Shown here piece after piece: positions 9,801-17,959 of a DNA stretch of 64,000 nt (position 1 is the first letter of the stretch; each line of letters starts with the position of its first letter). The stretch comes from an uncultured Collinsella sp. (GTDB taxonomy: Bacteria; Actinomycetota; Coriobacteriia; Coriobacteriales; Coriobacteriaceae), in contig CALKBO010000019.1 of the NCBI GenBank assembly GCA_937989875.1, positions 1-64,000 of the forward strand, written 5' to 3'. The translations under genes were made by a program, and so were the position numbers. Below the pieces are notes generated by a model. The model saw only the letters and a list, made by a program, of their open reading frames with translations. It searched no databases and was not told the DNA's origin.

Positions 9801-10316
9801 GCGGCGCATGCTCGCCAGCTCATCCATGCGCGCGTCCGAAAGATCGGAGAGCGCCGCCATGAGGCTGGGACTCGTGGGGACGGGCGCCGGAAAGGGAAAG
9901 TTGGGATTGACGGCCGGCACTTTGGGCGCGGTGCGCGCGGGCTGTTTCGGCTGCGCCGTAAACGTGCGGACCGGCGTGCGCAGCCCCTCAACAGGCTCAA
10001 TGCCGCTGGCGTCCAGGTATGCCAGCGCTGTGGCGATGGCGTGCTTGCACATGCCGGGGTAACGATAGGCAGCGGGACAATCGCAATCGTAGTCGATTAC
10101 CTCGTGCTCGTCCATGTCGAGCGCCACGTGCGTCCTGTACAGGTCGCCGCGCGAGCCGCGCACCGAGCCCTCAACCGTCACGTTTTTGGAGAAGCGCGAG
10201 CCGCTGTCCTCGATCGACAGCACGGCGCCGTTGAGCATGAGCGAACGCCCCTTCATAAAGGTGCCGCTCAACGCCGCCTCTTTGCGAAGCGCCTGCACAA
10301 ACGTCCCCTGCGCCAT
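6852..10316 (-). CDS. SNF2-family helicase with N-terminal SWIM zinc finger
   Basis: 1154-aa Swi2/Snf2 DNA translocase. A SWIM-type zinc finger (CDC at residues 78-80, CKH at 90-92) lies at the N-terminus, followed by a long unassigned middle region and then the helicase core: Walker A GLGKT near 717, DEAQ box in VVLDEAQYIKN, and motifs V and VI in the C-terminal RecA lobe (LKAGGVGLNL, DRAHRIGQ). The ATG at 10314-10316 has GGAGGA directly upstream; a GTG at 10334 is less likely. Its start lies 28 bases from the dnaE stop, so it is probably transcribed with dnaE. Bacterial members of this SWIM/SNF2 group have poorly known roles in DNA or RNA-polymerase remodelling; the repair-rich setting suggests a DNA role. 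Confidence 0.9.
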   Translation of the reverse strand: MAQGTFVQALRKEAALSGTFMKGRSLMLNGAVLSIEDSGSRFSKNVTVEGSVRGSRGDLYRTHVALDMDEHEVIDYDCDCPAAYRYPGMCKHAIATALAYLDASGIEPVEGLRTPVRTFTAQPKQPARTAPKVPAVNPNFPFPAPVPTSPSLMAALSDLSDARMDELASMRRKLASSVDPDAPKAVLEPSLVPYYNPLFADRFSWALELRIRCGSVSYVVKDIDGMADAYVRGGTFSYGKKLTFVHTPEAFEDVSTKLLNLVVTTVAYLDDITSSRSASYDFARSGFVAERQLPLSEHSIVYVLDLLRGQTISFEPAWSRGTTTHRTYDVAVEMPPEGEDEALSKRPPLLAAKITPAAGGSYDLRLPADAYCFVSGDVAYLVDTRRARRTDAAFAQHAAPFLSRLLPCRTPVHIAVDQVGEFCRMALPVLREYTDLTAPAVLDTVAPEPSFAMAIGVDDGLVSCKITVSYGDWSADLFSLGAPGSPFEEPRPGVPPRDEIAEFRVMDTAALYFDFYEGGLAFEERDDESLFHLLTEGLSALSELGEVMLSDRLRQVSVRPAPKLSVRATVKSNLLDVELGASGLSAADLAVYLDSYKRHQSFARLTSGDIVRLDEGARAAFGLAKDLGVDAVDLLDGVSLPASSTLFVDSMLARTPALEADRDAAFRRTVERLDTLGKMDFTVPVSLKATLRGYQVDGYQWLGSLEHLGLGGILADDMGLGKTLQMIAHILARVEAGDTKPTLVVCPASLVYNWTAELERFAPSLDVCAIVGAKAQRRVQIAGVAEHNVVVTSYDLMRRDIDEYVERDFARVVLDEAQYIKNPLTQVARAAKRLPAGVRFALTGTPIENRLSELWSIFDFLMPGLLGTRESFAKRFESPVEHAEGDSAARLQALVSPFVLRRVKEDVVADLPEKIEDTVVAQLTGEQRKLYLANQDRIAQQVQHREASEFKKDKLKVLAELTKLRQICCDPHLHYEDYKAGSAKLDTCMELVHGALDGGHRILLFSQFTGMLDIIGKRLAKEDIGFLKLTGASSKESRAKMVAQFQAGEVPVFLISLKAGGVGLNLTAADVVIHYDPWWNVAAQDQATDRAHRIGQKHTVTVYKLIAKDTIEERIMQMQESKRDLVNSVLGGDGISSALFTREDVLALLGGDGR

Positions 10317-10344
10317 CACTTCCTCCAATCTCACCCGGGGTAGC

Positions 10345-13300
10345 TTAGATAACCGTCACGCGGCCTTGGTTGCCGACGATGGCCTTGGCCTCTGCCAGCA
10401 GCGGAATCGAGCGTGCATTGACCTTGGCCGGCACCTCGGCACGCAGCACGCGCCCGTCGACTTGCTCAATAAAGATCTCCACGCGGTCGCCGCCCGGGTT
10501 GGTGGTGAGCACCGTGGCCAGGCGCGCCATATTGCCCTGGCTAAAGCGGCTGTTGGGCACCATGACCTCAAAGACCTTGGGCTTGTTTTTCTCCTCGCTA
10601 AGCTCCAGCGGCACAATCTCCTGCGCGATGATCTGGTCGCCGCGGTCCGAGCGCTCGAGCTTGCCCTTAATGCGCACAAACGCATCGGACAGCTGCGCGC
10701 CGGTCTCGGGATCGACCTCGCCGTACAGGTACCCCTCGGCCTCCTTGTAGGTCTTGGGGAACACCACGACCGTGGCCTCGCCTTCCATGTCCTCGAGCTG
10801 CACGATACCCATGGGATCGCCGTTTTTGGTCACGCGCTTGGACACACTCGAGACCATGCCGGCCCACCACAGCGCCTTGCCCTCGGGAATCTCCTGGTTG
10901 ATGGTACCGCCCGTGGGGTTTTGCACCTCGTAGCCGGTGTCGATCTGCGAGAACGAGAAGTCGCGCGCTTTGCTAAGTGCATACTCAAACGGGCGCAGCG
11001 GGTGGTCCGAGACATAGATGCCCAGGACCTCCTTCTCCTGGCTCAGCTTAAGGTGGCGGTCCCATTCCTGGCCATCCGGATCAGGCACGCTGACCTCGAA
11101 GCCCGAGCCCTCAACGTCGCCAAACATGTCGAAGAACGACGTCTGGCCGCTTGCGCGATCTTTCTGACGCTTTACCGCGGCATCGATGATGTTCTCGGGG
11201 TTGTTCTTGTCCACAAAGTGCATCATCTGGCGGCGCGGATACCCCGTGGAGTCGAAGGCGCCTGCCTTGATGAGCGATTCGATCACGCGACGGTTGGCCT
11301 GGCTCGAGTCCACGCGCTCGACAAAGTCGTGCAGTGTCTTAAACGGGCCGCCCGCCTCGCGCTCTGCGATAATCGCCTGCGCCACGCCGGTGCCCACGCC
11401 GCGAATGCCGGCCAGACCAAAGCGCACGCCCTCCTTGGTAGCCGTGAACTCGGTACCGGACTCGTTGACATCTGGCGAAAGCACGGGGATGCCGTCGTGG
11501 CGGCACGCCGAGACGTAGTGAACGATCTTGTCGGTCTTACCCGTGTAGGACGTCAGAACGGCCGCCATGTACTCGTGCGGATAGTGCGCCTTGAGCCACG
11601 CCGTCTGCATAACCAGGATGGCGTAGCCGGCGGAGTGCGACTTGTTGAAGGCGTAAGATGCGAACTCGAGAACATCGTCCCAAATCTTCTGGGCGACCTC
11701 GCGCGTGTAGTTGTTCTTGATGGCGCCGTTCATCCAGTGGTCGTAGGTGGTCTCGTCCGAGCCATCCTCCCAGTGGAGCACCGTCGACGTGAGCAGCTTG
11801 ATTTTCTTCTTAGCCACGGGCTTACGGATACGCGAGTCCGATTCACCCTTGGAGAAGCCGCACATCTCGACGGAGATGAGCATAACCTGCTCCTGGTAGA
11901 CCATGGTGCCGTAGGTTTCGCCCAGAATGTCGTCCAGGCGGTCGTCGTAGGAGACGGCCGGCTCCTTGCCGTTCATACGGTTGATGTAGGACGAAACCAT
12001 GCCGGCGCCCAGCGGGCCCGGGCGGTACAGGGCGATTAATGCTACGACGTGCTTGTACTCGGTGGGCTTCATGTTCTTGATCGTGGCCGTCATGCCGGCG
12101 GACTCGACCTGGAAGACGCCGGCGGTGTGGCCGGAGCCCATGAGCTTAAAGATCTCGGGATCGTCAAAGGGAATCTCTTCCTCTTTGATGTCGATGCCGA
12201 AGTTCTTTTTGATGTTTGCCTTGGCCTTGGAGATAACCGTCAGCGTGCGCAGGCCCAAAAAGTCCATCTTGAGCAGGCCCATATCGGCAACGGTATGGCC
12301 CTCGTACTGGGTAATCTCGACGCCGCCCTTGGTGTCGAGCTTGGTGGGCACGTGCTCGTTGACGGGGTCGCGGCAGATCAGAACGGCGCACGCGTGCACG
12401 CCCTCGCCACGGGTGAGACCCTCGATCGAGAGCGCCGTATCGATGATGCGGCGGGCGTCGTCGTCCTTTTTATATGCCTCGGCAAAATCGGGGTTAAATA
12501 GATCCTCTTTGCCGGGTTGCTTGTCGAGCACCTGCTTGAGCTTGACCTTGGGGTCGCTCGAGACCATCTTGGACAGGCGCTGGCCCATGTAGACCGGGTA
12601 GTCCAGGACGCGCGCGGCATCGTTGATGGCCTGCTTGGCCTTGATGGTCGAGTAGGTGATGACGTGGGTGACCTTCTCGGGGCCGTAGAGCTGACGAACG
12701 TGCTCCACGACCTCGAGGCGCCGCTCATCGTCGAAGTCCATATCGATATCGGGCATCTCGGTACGCTGCGGGGACAGGAACCTCTCGAACATCAGGCCGT
12801 TCTCGAGCGGGTCGAACGCGGTGATGTTCATGGCGTAGGCGACGATAGCGCCGGCGGCCGAGCCACGGCCGGGGCCGACGCCGATGCCGTTGTCCTTAGC
12901 CCATTGCACGTACTCGGCAACGATCAAAAAGTAGGCGGCAAAGCCCTTGTCGCAGATGACCTTGTATTCGTACTCAAAGCGCTCTTTGATGTTAACGCCA
13001 CCGATCTCGCGCGTGGCCCAGTCGTCGCCGTAATGCTGGCGCAGGCCCTTCTCGCACTCACGGCGGAACTGGCTCTCGTGCGTCTCACCGGGATCGAGCA
13101 ACGGAAAGCGCGGCAGGATGATAGAGTCCCAGTCCAGCTCAACGTAGCACTTGTCGGCGATCTCGAGCGTGTTGTCGCAGGCCTCGGGGCAATACGGGAA
13201 CATCGCCCGCATCTCCTCCTCGGTCTTCATGTAAAACTCCGAGCCGGTCATGCGCATGCGGTTGGGGTCGTCGACCTTGGCATTCATGCCAATGCACATG

Positions 13301-14148
13301 ATGACGTCCTGCACGGGCGCATCCTCGCGGCGCAGGTAGTGGAAGTCGTTGGTGGCGATGACCTTGACGCCCACCTGCTTGGCGATGTCGATGAGTGTGC
13401 GGTCCATCTGCTCGTCAGTCAGGCCGTTGTCGGTGGTAATGCCGTGTTCCTGGATCTCGATATAAAAGTCGCCGGGGTCGAAGGTGTCGCGGAAGGTCTC
13501 GGCCCACTTGATGGCGCCTTCCATGTCGCCGCGGTCGATGTATTTGGGGATGATGCCCGCGATGCAGGCGCTGGTGCAGATCATGCCCTTGGCGTGGCGG
13601 CGCAGGTTGTCGAGCGTCACGCGCGGCTTGTAATAAAAGCCCTGCACGGCGGCCTCGGAGACCGTCTGCATCAGGTTGACGTAGCCCTCCTGGTCCTTGG
13701 CCAGAAGGATCATGTGGTAGAGCTCGGGCTTGTGGTCGCGGGCAAGGGTCTCGTCCGGCGTAAAGTAGACCTCGCAGCCAAAGATGGGCTTGATGACCAG
13801 GGGCGGCTTGAGCTCGTCGATGTTGCCTTTCTCGTCCCACATGGCCATGTCTTTGATGTACTGGGCATGCTCGCGCGGGTTTGCCTCGGGATCGGGCTCC
13901 ACCAGCTCGTCGCGGCGGTCCTTTTCCAAGAAGGCCTTGTCGTGGCTCCAGGTTTTGTACTCGGGCGTGTTGTGATTGACGGCGTCGCAGGCCAGCGCCA
14001 GGTCGGGCACACCATACATGTAGCCGTGGTCGGTAATGGCCACGGCGGGCATGCCCAGCTCAACAGCGCGATTGACCATATCCTGGATACGGGTTGCGCC
14101 GTCGAGCATGGAGAAAACAGTGTGATTGTGCAGATGGACGAATGCCAT
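10345..14148 (-). CDS. dnaE: DNA polymerase III alpha subunit
   Basis: Replicative polymerase catalytic subunit (1267 aa), C-family. The PHP domain begins at once (HLHNHTVFSMLDG, residues 5-17). The palm carries the catalytic aspartates in PDIDMDFDDERR near residue 465 and GPGRGSAAG just before it. Helix-hairpin-helix and OB-fold segments are in the C-terminal third. Length and domain order match the DnaE1 type, not the exonuclease-containing PolC. It probably leads a unit with the downstream SNF2 gene. A family-A palindrome lies between its 5' end and addA. Confidence 0.97.
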   Translation of the reverse strand: MAFVHLHNHTVFSMLDGATRIQDMVNRAVELGMPAVAITDHGYMYGVPDLALACDAVNHNTPEYKTWSHDKAFLEKDRRDELVEPDPEANPREHAQYIKDMAMWDEKGNIDELKPPLVIKPIFGCEVYFTPDETLARDHKPELYHMILLAKDQEGYVNLMQTVSEAAVQGFYYKPRVTLDNLRRHAKGMICTSACIAGIIPKYIDRGDMEGAIKWAETFRDTFDPGDFYIEIQEHGITTDNGLTDEQMDRTLIDIAKQVGVKVIATNDFHYLRREDAPVQDVIMCIGMNAKVDDPNRMRMTGSEFYMKTEEEMRAMFPYCPEACDNTLEIADKCYVELDWDSIILPRFPLLDPGETHESQFRRECEKGLRQHYGDDWATREIGGVNIKERFEYEYKVICDKGFAAYFLIVAEYVQWAKDNGIGVGPGRGSAAGAIVAYAMNITAFDPLENGLMFERFLSPQRTEMPDIDMDFDDERRLEVVEHVRQLYGPEKVTHVITYSTIKAKQAINDAARVLDYPVYMGQRLSKMVSSDPKVKLKQVLDKQPGKEDLFNPDFAEAYKKDDDARRIIDTALSIEGLTRGEGVHACAVLICRDPVNEHVPTKLDTKGGVEITQYEGHTVADMGLLKMDFLGLRTLTVISKAKANIKKNFGIDIKEEEIPFDDPEIFKLMGSGHTAGVFQVESAGMTATIKNMKPTEYKHVVALIALYRPGPLGAGMVSSYINRMNGKEPAVSYDDRLDDILGETYGTMVYQEQVMLISVEMCGFSKGESDSRIRKPVAKKKIKLLTSTVLHWEDGSDETTYDHWMNGAIKNNYTREVAQKIWDDVLEFASYAFNKSHSAGYAILVMQTAWLKAHYPHEYMAAVLTSYTGKTDKIVHYVSACRHDGIPVLSPDVNESGTEFTATKEGVRFGLAGIRGVGTGVAQAIIAEREAGGPFKTLHDFVERVDSSQANRRVIESLIKAGAFDSTGYPRRQMMHFVDKNNPENIIDAAVKRQKDRASGQTSFFDMFGDVEGSGFEVSVPDPDGQEWDRHLKLSQEKEVLGIYVSDHPLRPFEYALSKARDFSFSQIDTGYEVQNPTGGTINQEIPEGKALWWAGMVSSVSKRVTKNGDPMGIVQLEDMEGEATVVVFPKTYKEAEGYLYGEVDPETGAQLSDAFVRIKGKLERSDRGDQIIAQEIVPLELSEEKNKPKVFEVMVPNSRFSQGNMARLATVLTTNPGGDRVEIFIEQVDGRVLRAEVPAKVNARSIPLLAEAKAIVGNQGRVTVI

Positions 14149-14247
14149 GTGATGAGCTCCGATGCGGGTTCGTGTTCTGACTGAACGATTTTACCCCACG
14201 GCACGGACAGCACCCGAACCTAGCCAAACCAACACGGCTCCTCTTGC

Positions 14248-14316
14248 AGTTGCGGTGAAATACGGACTGATTGGCGGCTTTTCTGGCCAAAACAGTCCGT
14301 ATTCCACCGCAAGTTA
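14248..14316. repeat. Palindromic element family A, copy A1
   Basis: Imperfect inverted repeat with arms at 14248-14271 and 14291-14315, core TACGGACTG, and a loop starting TTGGCGG. It is a diverged copy of the family also at 25323-25391 and 26848-26918 and has the same loop orientation as the latter. It sits between dnaE and addA. No T-run follows on either strand that would make it a simple terminator. Confidence 0.8.
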
Positions 14317-14323
14317 TTGAGGG

Positions 14324-17300
14324 CTAGAGGTTGTAGGTGACTACCTGAGGCTCGGCGGGTTCGACGAAGAGGGTCGGGTCTGGCTGCTCCACGCGGACGA
14401 ACTTGACCGTTACCGTCTCAAAGCCCGCCTTGTGCAGAACGTCCGAATAGACGTGCGCCTGCAGGGCATGCTTCTCTTGCAACTGCTCTGGCGTCTCGTC
14501 CGGCGTGCCACCTGTCTTGTAGTCGATGACTAGCGCGCGCGACGGATCTGCCGGGTCGGTCGCCAGCGCATCGATGGCGCCTTCGGCATATGCACCGTAG
14601 CGGGCAATGTCCTCATCCTCGCAGCCCAGCGAGAAGAACGGAACCTCGGCACGGATGCACGGCCACGAGAGCAGGTCGGCACGGACTGCCGACTTGAGCC
14701 AGCGATTCAGGGCAACGTCAAAACGCTCGCGCTGCTCCGGAGTCAGGTGCCACAGGCGCGCCAGCGCATCGGCACGCACGACGGGCAGCGCATCGGCACC
14801 CATCTCGATGAGCCACTGGCAGGCGGCATGGAACGCCGAGCCCAGCGCCATGGGGTTGCCGGCGGGCTCAACGGCGGCCGCGTCTGCATCCGTCATCTCG
14901 GAACCATCCGACTCCGCATCATCGCCAGCCTCGTCCATGGGCACGTGCGCCTCGGCAGCACGGTCCTCGGACTCGGCATGCAGCGCCGCGGCAATTGACG
15001 AGTAGCTGTGCGAATCGCGCACCGGATACGGGCAGATGCCCATGCGCACGCCCACCGCCTGGGGATACACGAGCTCAAACGCATCGGGCTCGGGGTCGGC
15101 AGGACCGGGAACGGCGGCACGGGCATCTGCACCGGCACCCTCCGGCTCCGCATCGCCGCGGACAAGCCTGCCCTCGGCATCCAGTGAAGCGTTGGCCTCA
15201 AACGCCTGCTCGCCAAAGGTAAAGTCCGCGAGCGAAATGAGCTCGTAGTCGCCCGGCTGGGAGTTGTCGAACACCAGGCGGTCGGCATCGAGCTGCGGCA
15301 TGTCCAGAGCGTCGGTCGGCAAAATACGACGCAGCACGTCGTAGGTCAGATCGGTCTCGACGTCGAAGATCGGCGCCGTCACCTTGCCACGGCTCACGCC
15401 GGCATCCATCGCCAGAATGACCAGCTCACGCGCACGTGTCATGGCAACATACAGCAAGCGGGCCCGCTCCTCGAGCGAAAGCTGCAGGTCGTCGTTGCGC
15501 AGGCGAGCAAATGCCTCGGCGGGAGAACCCGTCGCGCAGACGTCCTCCATGAGCTCCGGCGGCAGCCACAGCGACGTGCCCTTGCCCTTAAACGCATGCT
15601 CAAGCTGCTTTTTGACATCGTCGCCCTTCACAAAGGTTCCGTCGGCGAGCTTAACGCCGTCGAAGCGTGCCGGCAGCGCCACGACCTGCGCTCCGCCCTC
15701 GACGCGACCCATCTGTGCAGCACCCGAGGACTTGCGCACGCCAAAGCACTCGGCAACCGCCACGACCGGATATTCCAGGCCCTTGGAGGCGTGCACCGTC
15801 ATGATGCGCACCGCGCCGTCGCCCTCCTCGTTGAGGGCACCCGGGGCTTCCTTGCCCGCCAAGAAGCGGTCGAAGGCCAGCGCAATGGAGCGCGGCGAGT
15901 TACCGAACTCGGCCTCAGCCTCGGCCACGGCATCGAGCGCCTTGAGCACGTTGGCGGCAATGGCCTTGCCCTCGGGGCCGCGCTGCGCCAGACGCACGAA
16001 CCAGCCCGAAACGTTGACCACGTCGCGCGCGATCGCCGCGAACGAATCGCGGCCCACACGACGAAGCGCATAGCGCAACACCTCGCGGGCGCGTGTCACG
16101 AGCGGCAGGTCTTGCAAACCCGGCACGTCGAAATCACTCATGATGCCCACGTCGATATTCCGGCGCGAGGTCTCCCCCGTCTCGCTATCGAGCCTGGTCG
16201 CCAGCGCCAGGAACTCCTGGGCGCCGAGCGCAAACATCGGCGAGGCGAGCAGCGGCATGAGACCCTGCGCCGTATCGGCCGGATTGGCCAGCGCACAAAC
16301 CAGGGCGCGCACCGTCTGCACCTCGGCGGCTTGAGCAAAGACCGAGCCGCCCGCGATGACGCAGTCGAGCCCCTGGTCACGGAAGGCCTGCGCGTAGACG
16401 TCGGCGTTTGTCATGCGGCCCAACAGCAGCACCATGCCGCCCTGGGGCTGGCCGGCATCGGCAAGCGCGCGGAAGCGCTCGGCGATCGCACGGGCCTTGG
16501 CCTGCGTGCGCTCCTGCGTACTGCCGCCGGCAACAAAGAGGGCCTGGCGACGCGAGGCGTCTGCCACCAGCGTGTTCTTGCGGCCGTCGCTCGCTTCAAG
16601 ATCCAAAAAGCCCTGCATCAGGCCGCCGTCATCGCCGTCGAAGACGCGTGCCACGTAACGCAGCACCTCGTCATGGCTGCGGAAGTTGCGCACGAGTTTG
16701 ACGAGTTCGCCGGCAGGGGCATCGGCCACGGCAGTCGCCTCGGGCGCGGCAGACGAGCCCACCTTGCGCTCCTGACGACGGAACACCTCGACCTCGGCGC
16801 CACGGAAGCGATAGATGGACTGCTGCGCATCGCCCACGGTGCACAGCGCGCGCTCCCCCGCACCCGTCAGGTAGCGTATCAGATCGACCTGCATCTGGTC
16901 GGTATCCTGAAACTCATCGATCATGACCATCTTAAAGCGGCCCTCGTACGCAGCACGGATGGCAGGGTAATCGCGCAGGGCCTCGTAGGCCATACGCAGC
17001 AGGTCGTTATTATCGAGGGCGGACTGGGCAGCCTTCAGCGCGCGATACTCAGCCTCCACGGAACGGGCCAGGCCCACCAGCGCATCGAGCGCCGGGCCAC
17101 CGCAGGCAAGCACGATATTGATAAACGCATCGGCGGCCTCGGCCTTGAGCAGCTCGACCTGCTCCTTAGGGAATGCCTTGCTCGCGCGCGGCATGGTGCA
17201 CGACATCATGAGTCGCGCTGCATCGGCCATGGTCTTGCCGCTCGCCTCGAACGCGTCAATGGCGTCGAGTGCCATCTGCGCCTTCTCGGTCGCGGCCTTG

Positions 17301-17956
17301 CTTGCGCCCAGCGCCGCGCGATAGGCATCGGCGAGTGCCGAGGTATCGGCCTGCCCGCGCGCCACGCACACGTCGTCCATACCGCCCGGCAACTGGCTCG
17401 ACAGCTCCAGCAGGTCGCGCACCAGGCCCTTGATGGTCGCGCCAGCGCCAAAGGAACCGCCCTCGCCCGCCATGGGATACCAGGCATAGAGGGCCTTGAG
17501 CGATGCCGCGAGCTCGGGGGCGGCATCGGGCGCCGTCGCGCGGGCCAACACATGCTCAACAGCCTGGTCCATAAGCTCGTCGGTATCGGTGAGCACCGTG
17601 AACTCGGGGTCGATGCCCAGCTCCAGCGCATGCGCGCGCAGGATACGCGAGCACATGCCGTGAATGGTCGAGATCCACGCGTCGTCGACGGTCAGTGCTT
17701 CCTCGTCCATGCCCTCGTCGATAAGCGCACGGCGCACGCGGTCACGGATCTCGGCCGCGGCATCTTTGGTAAAGGTAATGGCGAGCACCTGGTCAAGATG
17801 TTCAACGAACGGACCGGATTCAGGCGAGAGCGCGTAGACGATGCGACGCGTGAGGGTAAAGGTCTTGCCCGAACCGGCGCCCGCCGAGACAAACAGCGGA
17901 CGGTCGAGCGTTTTGACAATCTGCAGCTGTTGCGGCATCAAAGTCGAAAGATCCAT
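14324..17956 (-). CDS. addA: ATP-dependent helicase/nuclease subunit AddA
   Basis: Large subunit (1210 aa) of the AddAB double-strand-break resection complex. UvrD-type SF1 helicase motifs are present: Walker A SAGAGSGKT at 24-32, VMIDEFQDTD for motif II, and IMTVHASKGLEYPV for motif V. The C-terminal RecB-type nuclease domain has VIDYKTGG near residue 1145. The acidic stretch at roughly 985-1060 (Asp/Glu/Ala rich) is an insertion of low complexity. It begins 3 bases after the addB stop, so the two genes are one transcript. Confidence 0.95.
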   Translation of the reverse strand: MDLSTLMPQQLQIVKTLDRPLFVSAGAGSGKTFTLTRRIVYALSPESGPFVEHLDQVLAITFTKDAAAEIRDRVRRALIDEGMDEEALTVDDAWISTIHGMCSRILRAHALELGIDPEFTVLTDTDELMDQAVEHVLARATAPDAAPELAASLKALYAWYPMAGEGGSFGAGATIKGLVRDLLELSSQLPGGMDDVCVARGQADTSALADAYRAALGASKAATEKAQMALDAIDAFEASGKTMADAARLMMSCTMPRASKAFPKEQVELLKAEAADAFINIVLACGGPALDALVGLARSVEAEYRALKAAQSALDNNDLLRMAYEALRDYPAIRAAYEGRFKMVMIDEFQDTDQMQVDLIRYLTGAGERALCTVGDAQQSIYRFRGAEVEVFRRQERKVGSSAAPEATAVADAPAGELVKLVRNFRSHDEVLRYVARVFDGDDGGLMQGFLDLEASDGRKNTLVADASRRQALFVAGGSTQERTQAKARAIAERFRALADAGQPQGGMVLLLGRMTNADVYAQAFRDQGLDCVIAGGSVFAQAAEVQTVRALVCALANPADTAQGLMPLLASPMFALGAQEFLALATRLDSETGETSRRNIDVGIMSDFDVPGLQDLPLVTRAREVLRYALRRVGRDSFAAIARDVVNVSGWFVRLAQRGPEGKAIAANVLKALDAVAEAEAEFGNSPRSIALAFDRFLAGKEAPGALNEEGDGAVRIMTVHASKGLEYPVVAVAECFGVRKSSGAAQMGRVEGGAQVVALPARFDGVKLADGTFVKGDDVKKQLEHAFKGKGTSLWLPPELMEDVCATGSPAEAFARLRNDDLQLSLEERARLLYVAMTRARELVILAMDAGVSRGKVTAPIFDVETDLTYDVLRRILPTDALDMPQLDADRLVFDNSQPGDYELISLADFTFGEQAFEANASLDAEGRLVRGDAEPEGAGADARAAVPGPADPEPDAFELVYPQAVGVRMGICPYPVRDSHSYSSIAAALHAESEDRAAEAHVPMDEAGDDAESDGSEMTDADAAAVEPAGNPMALGSAFHAACQWLIEMGADALPVVRADALARLWHLTPEQRERFDVALNRWLKSAVRADLLSWPCIRAEVPFFSLGCEDEDIARYGAYAEGAIDALATDPADPSRALVIDYKTGGTPDETPEQLQEKHALQAHVYSDVLHKAGFETVTVKFVRVEQPDPTLFVEPAEPQVVTYNL

Positions 17957-17959
17957 GGT